Positions 40,936 through 49,359 of a DNA stretch of 64,000 bases are shown piece by piece (the first letter of the stretch is position 1; each line of letters opens with the position of its first letter). Origin of the DNA: Armatimonadota bacterium. Its GTDB lineage: Bacteria; Armatimonadota; Fimbriimonadia; Fimbriimonadales; Fimbriimonadaceae. A program made the translations under genes and the position numbers. Below the pieces are notes generated by a model. It worked only from the letters and a program-made list of their open reading frames with translations, made no database searches and was not told the origin of the DNA. Where the stretch lies: positions 1 to 64,000 of the forward strand of contig JAFDWQ010000001.1 of assembly GCA_018268395.1 (NCBI GenBank), given 5' to 3'.

Positions 40936-42879
40936 TTACCTTTCGACGGAAAACAGCACGGACCGGGGCCGGTCTGACCCCTTCGGGAAGGTCGCGACGG
41001 GCCGGATCGATCCGGACCGGACGGCGTCGGCGAAGAGGTAGCGCCACCAGAGGTTCGGATCCTGGCGCAACGCGTCGCGCTCGTCGTCCGCGTACGGCCT
41101 GTCGCCCATCGCGGCCTGCCAGCGGGCCCTGAATTCGGGATCGACCAACGCCAGGTTGACGTAGGCGTGAGTAAAGCCGAGCCGGCGCATCTCGGCCGCA
41201 AGGGCGTTACCGTCTGCGAGCGATTCATACGGGATCAGCGTGGAGTGGCCGGGATTCGCCCAGAAATACGGTTTGTCCAGATAGAAGCCGAAGACTTCGT
41301 CGTAAAGGGCGATCTTGACGTCGCCCTGCAGCGCATTGATGGTCTTGGACGGACCATAGAACGGCACGGTCAGTGTCTGGTACTGCTCGCGGTCGATCTG
41401 TCCAAGGACGACCCTCAATTGGTCGACGGACTGCGTCATGTAAAGCATGGCCGCGGAGTAGGCGGCCTGAAGGACGACCCCTACCGCCAAAACGCGGCCC
41501 AGCGTCAACCTAGCCACCGCTCCGCCCGCCAAAACGCCGAGGGGTACGACCACAGAAGTCAGGTACCGGCTTTGTTGGCTGAGAAAGAACCAGAAGACGA
41601 ATCCTACGCCGACGACAGCGAGCACGGCCCGTTCCCGCCCTTCCGCACGGCCAGAAGACGCCCATAGGAGCCCCGCTAAGATCGCGACGAAGCCGATCGA
41701 GCCTGTCGGAAATCCTCCGCCGTGCGTCTGGTCGGGGTTGACGTAACGTCCGGGCTGGTAGGCGAGCCCAAGGACCGCGTGCCCCAAGGCCTGCGGAGAC
41801 GTGCCGACTCCGAACGATTTCTGCTCCTCCGTATAGATCTTCGTCCTCCACTCGTCCCAATCTCTGCCACCGAGCTGTTTGTAGAAGAACGGATAGACGG
41901 GGCTGCCCGTCAACGCGATGCTTTTCGCGTACCAAGGTGCGGCCACCAAGACGGCGATGCCTGCAAGGATCGCCGTCCCGCGCCACGGACAGAACCCTTG
42001 GCCGTCCGCCGGATCCGGCTTCTTCCTCGTGAGAAATGCCACCGTCCAAGCGACGGCCAAGGCGGCGATCAGCGTCTGTAGGCCCGTGTGCTTGGTGCCC
42101 ATGGCGAACCCCAGACAGAGACCGGAGAGGATCCAGAATTTTCGGTCGGCAAACCTCAGGGCGTCGGCGGCATAAAGCACGGCGAGTCCTGCGAACAGGC
42201 CGTGAGGAATGTCGATGTAGCCCGTGCCCGCTTCCCACAAGACGACCGGGCACCCGGCGAACGCGAAGAGGGCCCACCATCCGGCCTTGCCGAAGTTCGG
42301 GCTATCGCCGTACCACCGTCGTGCGATCCCGAACACGGCCGCGCATCCGAGCAGGTACCAGCACAGGTTGAACGCCTTCGCGCCGGTCTCTCCTCCGACG
42401 GTCAGACCGTAAAGGTACAGCATGTCCGCCGTCATCGGGAAGTTGGAGTGGTGGATGCCCGGTACCGCAATGATCCGGCCGACTTGGAGCCAGATCTTGG
42501 GTACGGCGAAGTGGTAGGCGAGGCTGTCCCAGTCCCGCATGTCGGACGGGGCGAGGACGGCGGCGAGGATCAAGATCAGGAAAGGCGCCAAAAGCAGCAC
42601 TTTCCGTCCCCCTAGACCCCGAGGTAGCCCTTCGAGCCCCTTTCGCAGGTGCCTGGCCTCCAGGGCCAACAAGATCAACGGGCCGAGCCAGAGGGCGATG
42701 GTCACGCCGTTCGGAAGGAGCCCCGCCAGGAAGACAAGGAGTCCAAGGAAGGCTAACCCGAGGGCTCCGCCGACGCCGGTCCGTTCCCAGGGGCCGAGTC
42801 CGGGTGCCTTCCTACTGAGAAACGACGTCCCGACGGCAGCCATCGCAGCGGACAGCACCAAGGCGAACAGCAGCCCCAT
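40936..42879 (-). CDS. Multi-pass membrane glycosyltransferase-like protein (GT-C, PMT/ArnT-like)
   Basis: A 647-residue integral membrane protein with about twelve hydrophobic segments, the first at MGLLFALVLSAAMAAVG. MRDWDSLAYHFAVPKIW holds an Asp-x-Asp-like acidic pair in the first large loop, typical of GT-C enzymes that use polyprenyl-linked sugars. The C-terminal 150 residues form a soluble periplasmic tail. The ATG at 42879 is preferred because the extra upstream in-frame codons carry no membrane segment and overlap the divergent gene. It heads a five-gene minus-strand run but has no functional link to folP or lysC that I can see. Confidence 0.72.
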   Translation of the reverse strand: MGLLFALVLSAAMAAVGTSFLSRKAPGLGPWERTGVGGALGLAFLGLLVFLAGLLPNGVTIALWLGPLILLALEARHLRKGLEGLPRGLGGRKVLLLAPFLILILAAVLAPSDMRDWDSLAYHFAVPKIWLQVGRIIAVPGIHHSNFPMTADMLYLYGLTVGGETGAKAFNLCWYLLGCAAVFGIARRWYGDSPNFGKAGWWALFAFAGCPVVLWEAGTGYIDIPHGLFAGLAVLYAADALRFADRKFWILSGLCLGFAMGTKHTGLQTLIAALAVAWTVAFLTRKKPDPADGQGFCPWRGTAILAGIAVLVAAPWYAKSIALTGSPVYPFFYKQLGGRDWDEWRTKIYTEEQKSFGVGTSPQALGHAVLGLAYQPGRYVNPDQTHGGGFPTGSIGFVAILAGLLWASSGRAEGRERAVLAVVGVGFVFWFFLSQQSRYLTSVVVPLGVLAGGAVARLTLGRVLAVGVVLQAAYSAAMLYMTQSVDQLRVVLGQIDREQYQTLTVPFYGPSKTINALQGDVKIALYDEVFGFYLDKPYFWANPGHSTLIPYESLADGNALAAEMRRLGFTHAYVNLALVDPEFRARWQAAMGDRPYADDERDALRQDPNLWWRYLFADAVRSGSIRPVATFPKGSDRPRSVLFSVER

Positions 42880-42924
42880 CGCCGCGCAGTATACGGGTCC
42901 GCAACGGTTGCCATAATCGTCTTC

Positions 42925-43710
42925 GTGTCCCGCTATTGGCGCGTGTACCGGTTGTTCTTCACGAGTTCGCTCCAACGCGAACTCGAGTTCCGCGCCAACT
43001 TTATCGCCAAGATCTTTCAGAACCTCGTCTGGATCGTCTTCTTCATCTTGATCGTGGCGGTGATCTATTCGAACACGACGCTGGTCGCAGGCTGGAACCG
43101 GGGCGAGGCGTTCGTGCTGGCCGCGACCGTCTTCTTGCTCGGAAGCGTCAGTTTCGCCCTCTTCTTCAGCCTCATGGAGATTCCTGAGCAGGTCCGGAAG
43201 GGCACGCTCGACTTCGTCGTCACGAAGCCCATCGACAGTCAGTTCTGGGTCAGCGTGCGACGGTTCAATTTCGACCAGATCGGGGCCCTGACGGCAGGGG
43301 TCGGGATGCTTGTCTACGGCGTCGTCACGTCAGGTCAGCGCGCCGACGCGGTCCAATGGCTGTGCTTCGTCTTGCTCTTCGCCGCAGCCGTCGTGCTCTA
43401 TAACAGCTTCATGACGATCTTGATGACGCTGGGGATCTGGCTTGTCCGGGTCGACAACCTTTGGGTCCTCGGCGAGACGATCCAGCAAGTGGCCCGGTAT
43501 CCGATCGACATCTTCCAACCGAACGTCCGCACGATGCTCACGTTCTATTTCCCCTTGGCCTTCATCGCGACCGTGCCGGCGTCCCAGCTCGTCCGAGGGG
43601 CGGACTGGAGGTGGGTGCTCGGCGGGTGGGCTTGGGCGATCGGCATGTTCGCCGTCTCTCGCCTGTACTGGAGGTACGCCATGAGCCACTATTCGAGCGC
43701 GAGCAGCTAG
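42925..43710 (+). CDS. ABC-2-type transporter permease (DUF990 family)
   Basis: A 261-residue membrane protein with about six hydrophobic segments. The N-terminus (RYWRVYRLFFTSSLQRELEFRANFI) and the segment EIPEQVRKGTLDFVVTKPID are characteristic of the DUF990/ABC_2 permeases, which normally work with a second permease and an ATPase. Neither partner is adjacent here: the upstream neighbour diverges and the next gene is a CPBP protease. Start is GTG at 42925. Two bases separate its stop from the next ATG. Confidence 0.85.
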   Translation: MSRYWRVYRLFFTSSLQRELEFRANFIAKIFQNLVWIVFFILIVAVIYSNTTLVAGWNRGEAFVLAATVFLLGSVSFALFFSLMEIPEQVRKGTLDFVVTKPIDSQFWVSVRRFNFDQIGALTAGVGMLVYGVVTSGQRADAVQWLCFVLLFAAAVVLYNSFMTILMTLGIWLVRVDNLWVLGETIQQVARYPIDIFQPNVRTMLTFYFPLAFIATVPASQLVRGADWRWVLGGWAWAIGMFAVSRLYWRYAMSHYSSASS

Positions 43711-43712
43711 CT

Positions 43713-43799
43713 ATGGACCGGGTCGGCCCCGTCGGATGGGCGTTCCTGTTACTGGTGACCGGGTAGCTCCCCTACGCCGCGCTCCGGAGCGCGCAGAAG
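43713..43799 (+). other. 5' part of the CPBP protease gene, interrupted by an in-frame TAG
   Basis: From ATG 43713 the frame reads MDRVGPVGWAFLLLVTG, then a TAG at 43764-43766, then LPYAALRSAQKVGGSAKK straight into the CPBP gene at 43800 in the same frame. The upstream part looks like the start of its first membrane segment. The ATG is two bases after the previous stop, the normal spacing for an operon. Confidence 0.7.
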
Positions 43800-44441
43800 G
43801 TGGGCGGATCGGCGAAAAAGCCTAGTGAGGGGGCTTTCCTCGTGTCCGTCGTCGTGTCACAAGCGCTCATGACGGTCACGGCGCTCCTGGCGTCCTGGCG
43901 CGAGGGCCTGGACCTCTTCCCTGCCTATCGGTTCGAAGCGTGGCACCTTGCTTTGGCCGCGGCGTTCATCGTTCCGACCCTGGGGACGCTGCCTATACGA
44001 TGGGAGTGGCGCGGACGTGAGGGAAAGCGTTCCGCGCTTTGGAGGCTGCCAAAGACCTCTCGCGACCTCACATGGTGGATCTGGGTCGCAGTGATCGCGG
44101 GTGTTTGCGAAGAGATCGTCTACCGAGGGGTCATGTTCCAGCTCTGGGAGCGGGTTTTCGGCGGAGGTTGGTGGCCGTCCGCCCTGCTGTGCTCGGCCGT
44201 CTTTGCCGTGGCCCACGCCATCCAAGGTTGGCGGTCGGTCGCGATCATCTTCTTCCTGGCGCTTGCCAACCATGCGATCGTCCTCTGGACGGGCGGCCTC
44301 TACACGGCCATGGCGATCCATGTCGCCTACGATTTCCTTGCCGGCGTCGTGTTCATCGCCTTGATCCGAAGGGACAGGTTGCTCGAAGACGGACCGACCG
44401 ATATGGGTCCTCCCGAAGACCACGCGGGTGAAACCGGATGA
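43800..44441 (+). CDS. CPBP-family intramembrane metalloprotease, N-terminally interrupted
   Basis: A 213-residue membrane protein with the CPBP/Abi motifs: EEIVYRG (residues 104-110, catalytic Glu pair), FAVAHAIQG and HVAYDFLAG with the last histidine. These proteins cleave prenylated or small membrane proteins and include self-immunity factors. The usable start is GTG at 43800. In-frame sequence upstream of it encodes a plausible first helix but is cut by a TAG (43764-43766), so the protein may miss one membrane segment, or the stop may be suppressed or a sequencing error. It sits between an ABC-2 permease and a GNAT gene, which it overlaps by four bases. Confidence 0.78.
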   Translation: MGGSAKKPSEGAFLVSVVVSQALMTVTALLASWREGLDLFPAYRFEAWHLALAAAFIVPTLGTLPIRWEWRGREGKRSALWRLPKTSRDLTWWIWVAVIAGVCEEIVYRGVMFQLWERVFGGGWWPSALLCSAVFAVAHAIQGWRSVAIIFFLALANHAIVLWTGGLYTAMAIHVAYDFLAGVVFIALIRRDRLLEDGPTDMGPPEDHAGETG

Positions 44442-44968
44442 AACACGGCAACGGAGCCTCCGTCGACGTCCGCGAAGCGGTGTCGCAAAGCGATTACGAC
44501 GAGGCGCGGGAGCTCGTGCGCGCGTTCCACACGTGGCACAAGGAGCGGCATGCGGGCGACATCGATCTGATCGACCGTTACTTCCAACCTGGTGCGTTCG
44601 AGGACGAACTGGCGAACCTTCACGTGAAGTACGGTCCGCCCCAAGGTGCGATGCTCGTCGCACGGACCGAAGGGACTGCGGTCGGATGCGTCGCGCTCAG
44701 GGATCTGGGTCAAGGCGACTGCGAGATGAAACGCATGTTCGTACTCCCCGCTCACCATGGCAAGGGGATCGGGCTTTCGTTAGCCGAGGCCATCGTGAAG
44801 ACCGCCAAGCAAACGGGCTACAAGCGCATGTTGCTCGACACGAGCATCCGGCAACAGGAAGCCGAGCGCCTCTATGCGCGGATCGGGTTCGTCCACTGTC
44901 GACCCTATTACGAGATGCCCGACGACGTGCGGGAGTGGCTCGTCTTCATGGAACGTCGCCTTGTCTGA
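44438..44968 (+). CDS. GNAT-family N-acetyltransferase
   Basis: A 176-residue acyltransferase with the GNAT core: GAMLVARTEGTAVGCVALRDL, then MKRMFVLPAHHGKGIGLSLAEAIV with the pyrophosphate-binding Gly-rich loop, and AERLYARIGFVHC near the C-terminus. The acceptor is unknown. The start overlaps the CPBP gene by four bases (ATGA), so the two are translationally coupled. Its gene ends six bases before the convergent large secreted-protein gene. Confidence 0.85.
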   Translation: MKHGNGASVDVREAVSQSDYDEARELVRAFHTWHKERHAGDIDLIDRYFQPGAFEDELANLHVKYGPPQGAMLVARTEGTAVGCVALRDLGQGDCEMKRMFVLPAHHGKGIGLSLAEAIVKTAKQTGYKRMLLDTSIRQQEAERLYARIGFVHCRPYYEMPDDVREWLVFMERRLV

Positions 44969-44973
44969 CAAGT

Positions 44974-47010
44974 TTATCGAGGTTTGATCGGTCCCCCCGT
45001 CCTGGGCGGTTTCATCTTTTTGCGGTGTTCGGGAAGGCTGTTCCAGTACTTTTCGAATTCCTTCTTGGTGTCGGCCGGAAGCCCTTCGAACCCGGTGTAC
45101 GTCAGCTTCTCTGGGTCGGGGAGCAGCTCGGTCCGATAGGTCGCTGTCCGTCCTTGACCGAACTCGACGATGATCTTGATCTCGGCGACGTCTCCGGGGG
45201 TGTAGCGGAAGTCCGGCCTGTCTTCGGGTCGGACCGTCCGGACCTGAGTTTCGACGGCGGCCACGTCGATAAAGTCCGTTAACGATTGGAGCAAGCTGGA
45301 ACCGTCCGACTCGACCATGCGGGAGAAAAGCTGGGACCGAGTCTGGTGTCCGATCCGGACACGGGCACCTTCAGGCAGTCCGTTGGTCAGGTAGGTGGTC
45401 GGTTCCGCTTCCTCGCCCGGACCGGACCCTTGGACCTCGACGACCAAGCCCTTTCCCTCGTCAAAGAGCACTCGGGCCAGTTCCCGTCTGAACCGCTCCG
45501 GCATGGCGCCTAGGTTCGAAGTCGACACCGCCTTCTTGGCGTTTTCCCTTGTCGTCCTGTCCAACGTTCCGAAAAGGCGCAAGGCTTCGAAGTCGTTCCA
45601 GCGCGCCCGGCGGCGTTGGTCGCCGAACGGCAGGAACGCCCATTGCGAAAGCATGGACGAGCGGCTGTCCCGTTCGGTCGTCAAGGCCCTGGACGCGTTG
45701 TCCAAGGTCAGGTTCTCGACGCTCATGGAGCGGACCCACTCCCTCAGGGCGTTCCGATCGGTCCGCTTGTACCGCACGACCGTCGGCCACCCAGGCTTCA
45801 TCTGGAGATAGCCGCCGGAGGTGTCCACAACGCAACCGGAATCGTCCGTCAGTTCCCCGAAGACCGCACTCAGCGATCGTTCGGGCGACTGCGCCAGCGC
45901 CCAGGTGACGGTCTCCGCGTAGTCCGGCAGCGCGGCGACGTAGTCAAGGCCTAAGGCGGCGGCGGTCTGTCCGACGATTTCCGACGGCGTCGAGGCAAGA
46001 GGGTCCGTCCCGTCCGCCCCGGCCAACGCGTCGACGAGGATCTTCTGGCTCTGCTTGTCCGAACCGGCCGCGCTCCGGTCCGGCCATGAGCCGACCGCTG
46101 CGATGACGGCTCTGGACGTTCGCGACGGGACGAACGTTCCCGTCACTTCGAGTCGCACGGGCTTCTCGTCTCTTCCCTCGATCGGAACGTAGAGTCCGCC
46201 GCTCGAACTCATTCCTTCGCACGCGAACTGCTGGTCGATGTCGAACCAGTCGTCGTCGCGACGCACGGAGACCGTCCAATAAGACAGCTCGCCCGCCGCG
46301 CCCAACCCGTCGACACTGTCGCGGACCCTGGCCTCGGTCTCGTCGGTTCCGGTCCGTCGGCGAACTCGTTTGAAAGCCTCGGTTTCGGCCAGCAACTGTC
46401 GATAGGCCTCGCGGCAGCCCTGCGGGAGCTCTCGCTGCACCGGTGTCGGCTTGAGACTGAAGACCCATCGTTTTCCCAGTGGGATCCGCTCCAAAGGGGC
46501 CGACATGACCGCGGCCAAGACCTTGGACTCGAAACGACCCATCGGTAGCTGTCTCGCCAGTTTCTCGGACTCCCTCCAGTCCACGCTTCCGGGATCCCTT
46601 TCGATCGCTTGCCTTTGCTTTTCGACCCTCTCGTCCAGATCGCGGGCCACGACGTCGTCGAACTTCGGGACTCGGAGTTTCGCGACAGAGTGGTCGAGCT
46701 TCTCGCGCAGCATCCTCCGCTCGTGCTCGGCTTCCGCCCGTTCCTGGTCGGCGGTCCGCGTCAAGGTCTTTCCGTCCTTCGACTCCACCCAAGTCGCGTT
46801 CAACGTGTCGGCCAATCGGGCCAAGGCGACGTCGGGCTCCGCATCGGTGAACCCGACCGCGACGTAGTCGTCCCGCAACCGGTCGTCCGCACTCAGCTTC
46901 AGACCGGTGGCCTTGGACATCCGTTCGACGACCGACCTCACGTCCGCTGCAGGCGACCGGAAGGTGAAGGTTCCGGTCAGAGCCACGGCGCATGCGAAAC
47001 CGACGGTCAT
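44974..47010 (-). CDS. Large secreted protein of unknown function with STN-like N-terminus
   Basis: A 678-residue exported protein with a short signal peptide (MTVGFACAVALTGTFTF). Residues 20-85 (VRSVVERMSKATGLKLSA, DVALARLADTLNATW) look like an STN or secretin-type short domain, the module of outer-membrane transport and secretion proteins. A highly charged helical segment (ERAEAEHERRMLREKLDH) follows. The remaining 500 residues are mixed alpha/beta with no motif I recognise, ending in a Pro/Lys-rich tail. No partner gene is adjacent. It may act at the cell envelope, but function is open. Confidence 0.6.
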   Translation of the reverse strand: MTVGFACAVALTGTFTFRSPAADVRSVVERMSKATGLKLSADDRLRDDYVAVGFTDAEPDVALARLADTLNATWVESKDGKTLTRTADQERAEAEHERRMLREKLDHSVAKLRVPKFDDVVARDLDERVEKQRQAIERDPGSVDWRESEKLARQLPMGRFESKVLAAVMSAPLERIPLGKRWVFSLKPTPVQRELPQGCREAYRQLLAETEAFKRVRRRTGTDETEARVRDSVDGLGAAGELSYWTVSVRRDDDWFDIDQQFACEGMSSSGGLYVPIEGRDEKPVRLEVTGTFVPSRTSRAVIAAVGSWPDRSAAGSDKQSQKILVDALAGADGTDPLASTPSEIVGQTAAALGLDYVAALPDYAETVTWALAQSPERSLSAVFGELTDDSGCVVDTSGGYLQMKPGWPTVVRYKRTDRNALREWVRSMSVENLTLDNASRALTTERDSRSSMLSQWAFLPFGDQRRRARWNDFEALRLFGTLDRTTRENAKKAVSTSNLGAMPERFRRELARVLFDEGKGLVVEVQGSGPGEEAEPTTYLTNGLPEGARVRIGHQTRSQLFSRMVESDGSSLLQSLTDFIDVAAVETQVRTVRPEDRPDFRYTPGDVAEIKIIVEFGQGRTATYRTELLPDPEKLTYTGFEGLPADTKKEFEKYWNSLPEHRKKMKPPRTGGPIKPR

Positions 47011-47414
47011 CGTCTCATTCTACAGACACTCCGCCGGATTTAAGGGTCGGCCCGAAACAAAGTCCGGCCCGGACCGTCGACCGCTTCCTCCCGAGTGTCC
47101 GAGAAGCCGACCGTGACGCCGCATGACCATGGAAGCCGGTTCCGAGTCGTGTCCTGCTTCGTCCGACCCGTGTTTGGCTTCCTCCGACACGAGTTTTCGT
47201 CGTTCCGACTCGTGTTTTCGTCGTTCCGACCCGTGTCCTGCTTCTTCCGACCCGTGTCTTGCTTCCTCCGGCACGAGTTTTCGTCGTTCCGGCACGAAGT
47301 TTTCCCTCCTGGGCTTCGCCTTTCCCCGCAAAACAACCGCCCGAAACCGCCAAGAGACGGGTTTTTGCCGCTCCGGCCCTCCTGAGTGCCCTTGGGTCTG
47401 CCGAAAACAATACC
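47011..47414. other. Stretch without a clear gene, holding the 21-bp minisatellite
   Basis: About 400 bases between the divergent genes at 44974-47010 and 47415. All three minus-strand frames are open across the repeat, but none has a convincing ribosome-binding site or a neighbouring coding signal. The region may also contain the promoter for the gene at 47415. Confidence 0.4.
47141..47308 (+). repeat. 21-bp minisatellite, eight units
   Basis: Eight consecutive 21-base units of the type TCCGACCCGTGTCCTGCTTC follow one another. The last unit is degenerate. Two unit subtypes alternate, one ending TCCTGCTTC and one ending TTTTCGTCGT. Because 21 is a multiple of three, the repeat stays in frame; on the minus strand it would give heptads such as TTKTRVG, RSRTRVG or GSEEAGH depending on the frame, with no stop in any of the three frames. 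Confidence 0.85.
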
Positions 47415-48068
47415 ATGGTCTATTACCGAGCGCCGAAGACGCAGTTCCAAGCCTGGATGGCCAACTTCCAAAGCGTGGCCGCGGCCCATGCGGCGGCCCT
47501 CCGGCTCGACGCCGACGAACTCCTTGAGCTGTCCACGACGAACACGCGGTTCGCCGCCAGCTTCGACGCCCAGGAGACCGCCCACGCCGCGGCCAAAGGT
47601 GCGACCGCGCTCTGCGACCAAGAACGGAGCGAGGCGCTGGCCGTCGTGGCCAAGTACAACGCCCAGTTCCATGCGATCCCCGGCATCAGCCCGGACTTGC
47701 TCGGCGAGCTCGGCCTGACCGTCCCCGGCGGAGGCAGCGGCACCATACCCGTCTTCACACCCCTAGACCTGAGCGCGACGGGCAGCAGTAACGGCGTCAA
47801 CTCGCTGAAGTGGAAACGGAACGGAAACGTGAGCGGCACCATGTATGTGATCGAGGCCAGCTATGACGGCACGAACACGTGGGCGATCGTGGACACCAGC
47901 ACCCGCACGAAGTTCGAGCACGCCGACCAGGTTCCCGGGCGGTTCGTCCGGTACCGGGTCTATGCCAAGCGCGGCCAAAAGAAGTCGAACCCGAGCGGCA
48001 CCGCTTCGGTCTACGATCCCGGTCAGGGCCTGAGCCTGGTCGAGGGCGGCCGGTCGCAGGTGGCGTAA
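47415..48068 (+). CDS. Hypothetical protein: helical N-terminus plus fibronectin-III-like C-terminus
   Basis: A 217-residue protein beginning MVYYRAPKTQFQAW. The first 110 residues are helical with an Ala-rich amphipathic pattern (AAAHAAALRLDADELLEL). The rest has the beta-sheet rhythm of a fibronectin-III-like module (YVIEASYDGTNTWAIVD, FVRYRVYAKRGQKKS). The combination of a helical M-Y-R/F-W start, helical body and Fn3-like end is one I know from a family of uncharacterised proteins in several environmental bacteria. No signal peptide, so it is probably cytoplasmic or delivered by other means. It follows the minisatellite region. Confidence 0.65.
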   Translation: MVYYRAPKTQFQAWMANFQSVAAAHAAALRLDADELLELSTTNTRFAASFDAQETAHAAAKGATALCDQERSEALAVVAKYNAQFHAIPGISPDLLGELGLTVPGGGSGTIPVFTPLDLSATGSSNGVNSLKWKRNGNVSGTMYVIEASYDGTNTWAIVDTSTRTKFEHADQVPGRFVRYRVYAKRGQKKSNPSGTASVYDPGQGLSLVEGGRSQVA

Positions 48069-48129
48069 AGCTCCCCTCTCCCAGTGCCGAAAACCCAATG
48101 GGCGCGCACGCGCGAAGGAATCGTCCTGA

Positions 48130-48162
48130 GTCGGCGGCCGAGGCAGCACCTCGGCCGCCGAC
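48130..48162. terminator. Strong hairpin between convergent genes
   Basis: GTCGGCGGCCGAGG pairs with CCTCGGCCGCCGAC around CAGCA. It stands between two converging stops, so it can serve both, but it lacks a T-tract on either side. Confidence 0.6.
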
Positions 48163-48165
48163 GGT

Positions 48166-49359
48166 TCAGCCCGTCACGTCCATTCGTGCGTACTCGAAGT
48201 CGGTGCACGGTTGAGCGATCGAGGAGAGGCCCACCCGTTGGACCTCGATGCGACCGGTCATCCTCAAGTCCGCACCGACATAATCGGACAGCGTTCCGGT
48301 CGGCACTCCGAACGTGACGGCATATCCGGTGCCGACGGGATTGTCCGCGACCAGAACGAACTCGCCGGTCGTACCGACCTTCTGAACGTACTGACGGATG
48401 CGGAACGGGCCGCTCGCTGACATCCGCGACTTCACGGCGAACGTGATGCTGTCTGGATGGGCTTTGGTCGTGGTGAACCCAAGATCCACCCTGACGATCG
48501 GCGCGCTCATGTTCGGCAAGACGAACTTGCAGATCCGCCGGGCGTTCTCGTCGTTCGCGTACCAGCTCGAGAGCGTGCCTCCAGACCCGATCGTCCCCAA
48601 CCGGACCGTCTCGGTCTCGGGAGCGAGGATCTCGCCCTGCGCGACGACCGCCGCCACTTCTTGGGGCGACAGGGCTTGGTCGTAGATCCGGACGTCGTCG
48701 ACCGTACCGTGGAACGAGGTCGGATTGCCCTCGAACGTGTACTCCGAGTTGGAGCCGATAAAGAGCCTTGCACCGGACTCATGGATCACGGACGACCAGC
48801 TCGAGTGGCCCGTCCATTGGCCGTTCACGTAGTACTCGACGTTCTGACCGTCCCAGGTCGCAGCGAGGTGGGTCCAGCGTCCCTGGACGAAAGCGCCTTG
48901 GTCGCGGCCGTTGAAGTCCCAACCTTGCCAGCCGTCTGCATCCAACAGGGGGCCCCAGTGCCCGTTTCCCGAGAGACCGAAGACTCCGAACCAGTACGAC
49001 AGAAGCCCGTTCGGGCCTTCCTTTGCGAAGATGGGGGCGTCCCGTGTCGTGTCGTCACACCGCACCCATGCCATGAACGTCATTCTGTTCACAAGCCTTA
49101 AACTCGGACTGTCCGGGATTTCGACGCGCGTGCAACCGATGCCGACGGTGCCGTCAAAGTACAGGCCCGTGCCGGACCTCCCGGCCGTCCAGGTGCCAAG
49201 TTTGGCGTTGACCAGCGTCCCGTCGTTTCCGATGCCCGAGGAATCTTGGACGACCGTGCCTGAGGCGCCGTCGCACGTATAGTGACCGACCAATGCGGCC
49301 TGTGCGCAACATGCAGAGAGCGTGGCCGACGCGAGCGCCACGGCTTTTCCGACTTTCAT
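48166..49359 (-). CDS. Secreted LamG-domain protein with the shared C-terminal domain
   Basis: A 397-residue exported protein (signal peptide to CCAQA). Residues 25-235 are a LamG/concanavalin-like jelly roll: LVGHYTCDGASGTVVQDSSG, GLYFDGTVGI, RMTFMAWVRCDD, WTHLAATWDGQNVEYYVNG and GTVDDVRIYDQALS. From about residue 255 comes the domain found in the paralogues at 19901 and 21722: RICKFVLPN, APIVRVDLGFTTTK, LSDYVGAD, GRIEVQRVG and a final PCTDFEYARMDVTG. It probably binds carbohydrate outside the cell. The start ATG at 49359 is well placed before the signal peptide. Confidence 0.82.
   Translation of the reverse strand: MKVGKAVALASATLSACCAQAALVGHYTCDGASGTVVQDSSGIGNDGTLVNAKLGTWTAGRSGTGLYFDGTVGIGCTRVEIPDSPSLRLVNRMTFMAWVRCDDTTRDAPIFAKEGPNGLLSYWFGVFGLSGNGHWGPLLDADGWQGWDFNGRDQGAFVQGRWTHLAATWDGQNVEYYVNGQWTGHSSWSSVIHESGARLFIGSNSEYTFEGNPTSFHGTVDDVRIYDQALSPQEVAAVVAQGEILAPETETVRLGTIGSGGTLSSWYANDENARRICKFVLPNMSAPIVRVDLGFTTTKAHPDSITFAVKSRMSASGPFRIRQYVQKVGTTGEFVLVADNPVGTGYAVTFGVPTGTLSDYVGADLRMTGRIEVQRVGLSSIAQPCTDFEYARMDVTG

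Noticed and set aside
42880-42975. Longer N-terminus of the membrane glycosyltransferase-like protein from 42975
   Set aside because: The added 32 residues are not hydrophobic and overlap the divergent ABC-2 permease gene; ATG 42879 leads directly into a membrane helix.
47141-47308. CRISPR array
   Set aside because: The 21-bp units are directly adjacent, with no unique spacers of 25-40 bases between repeats, and no cas gene lies near.
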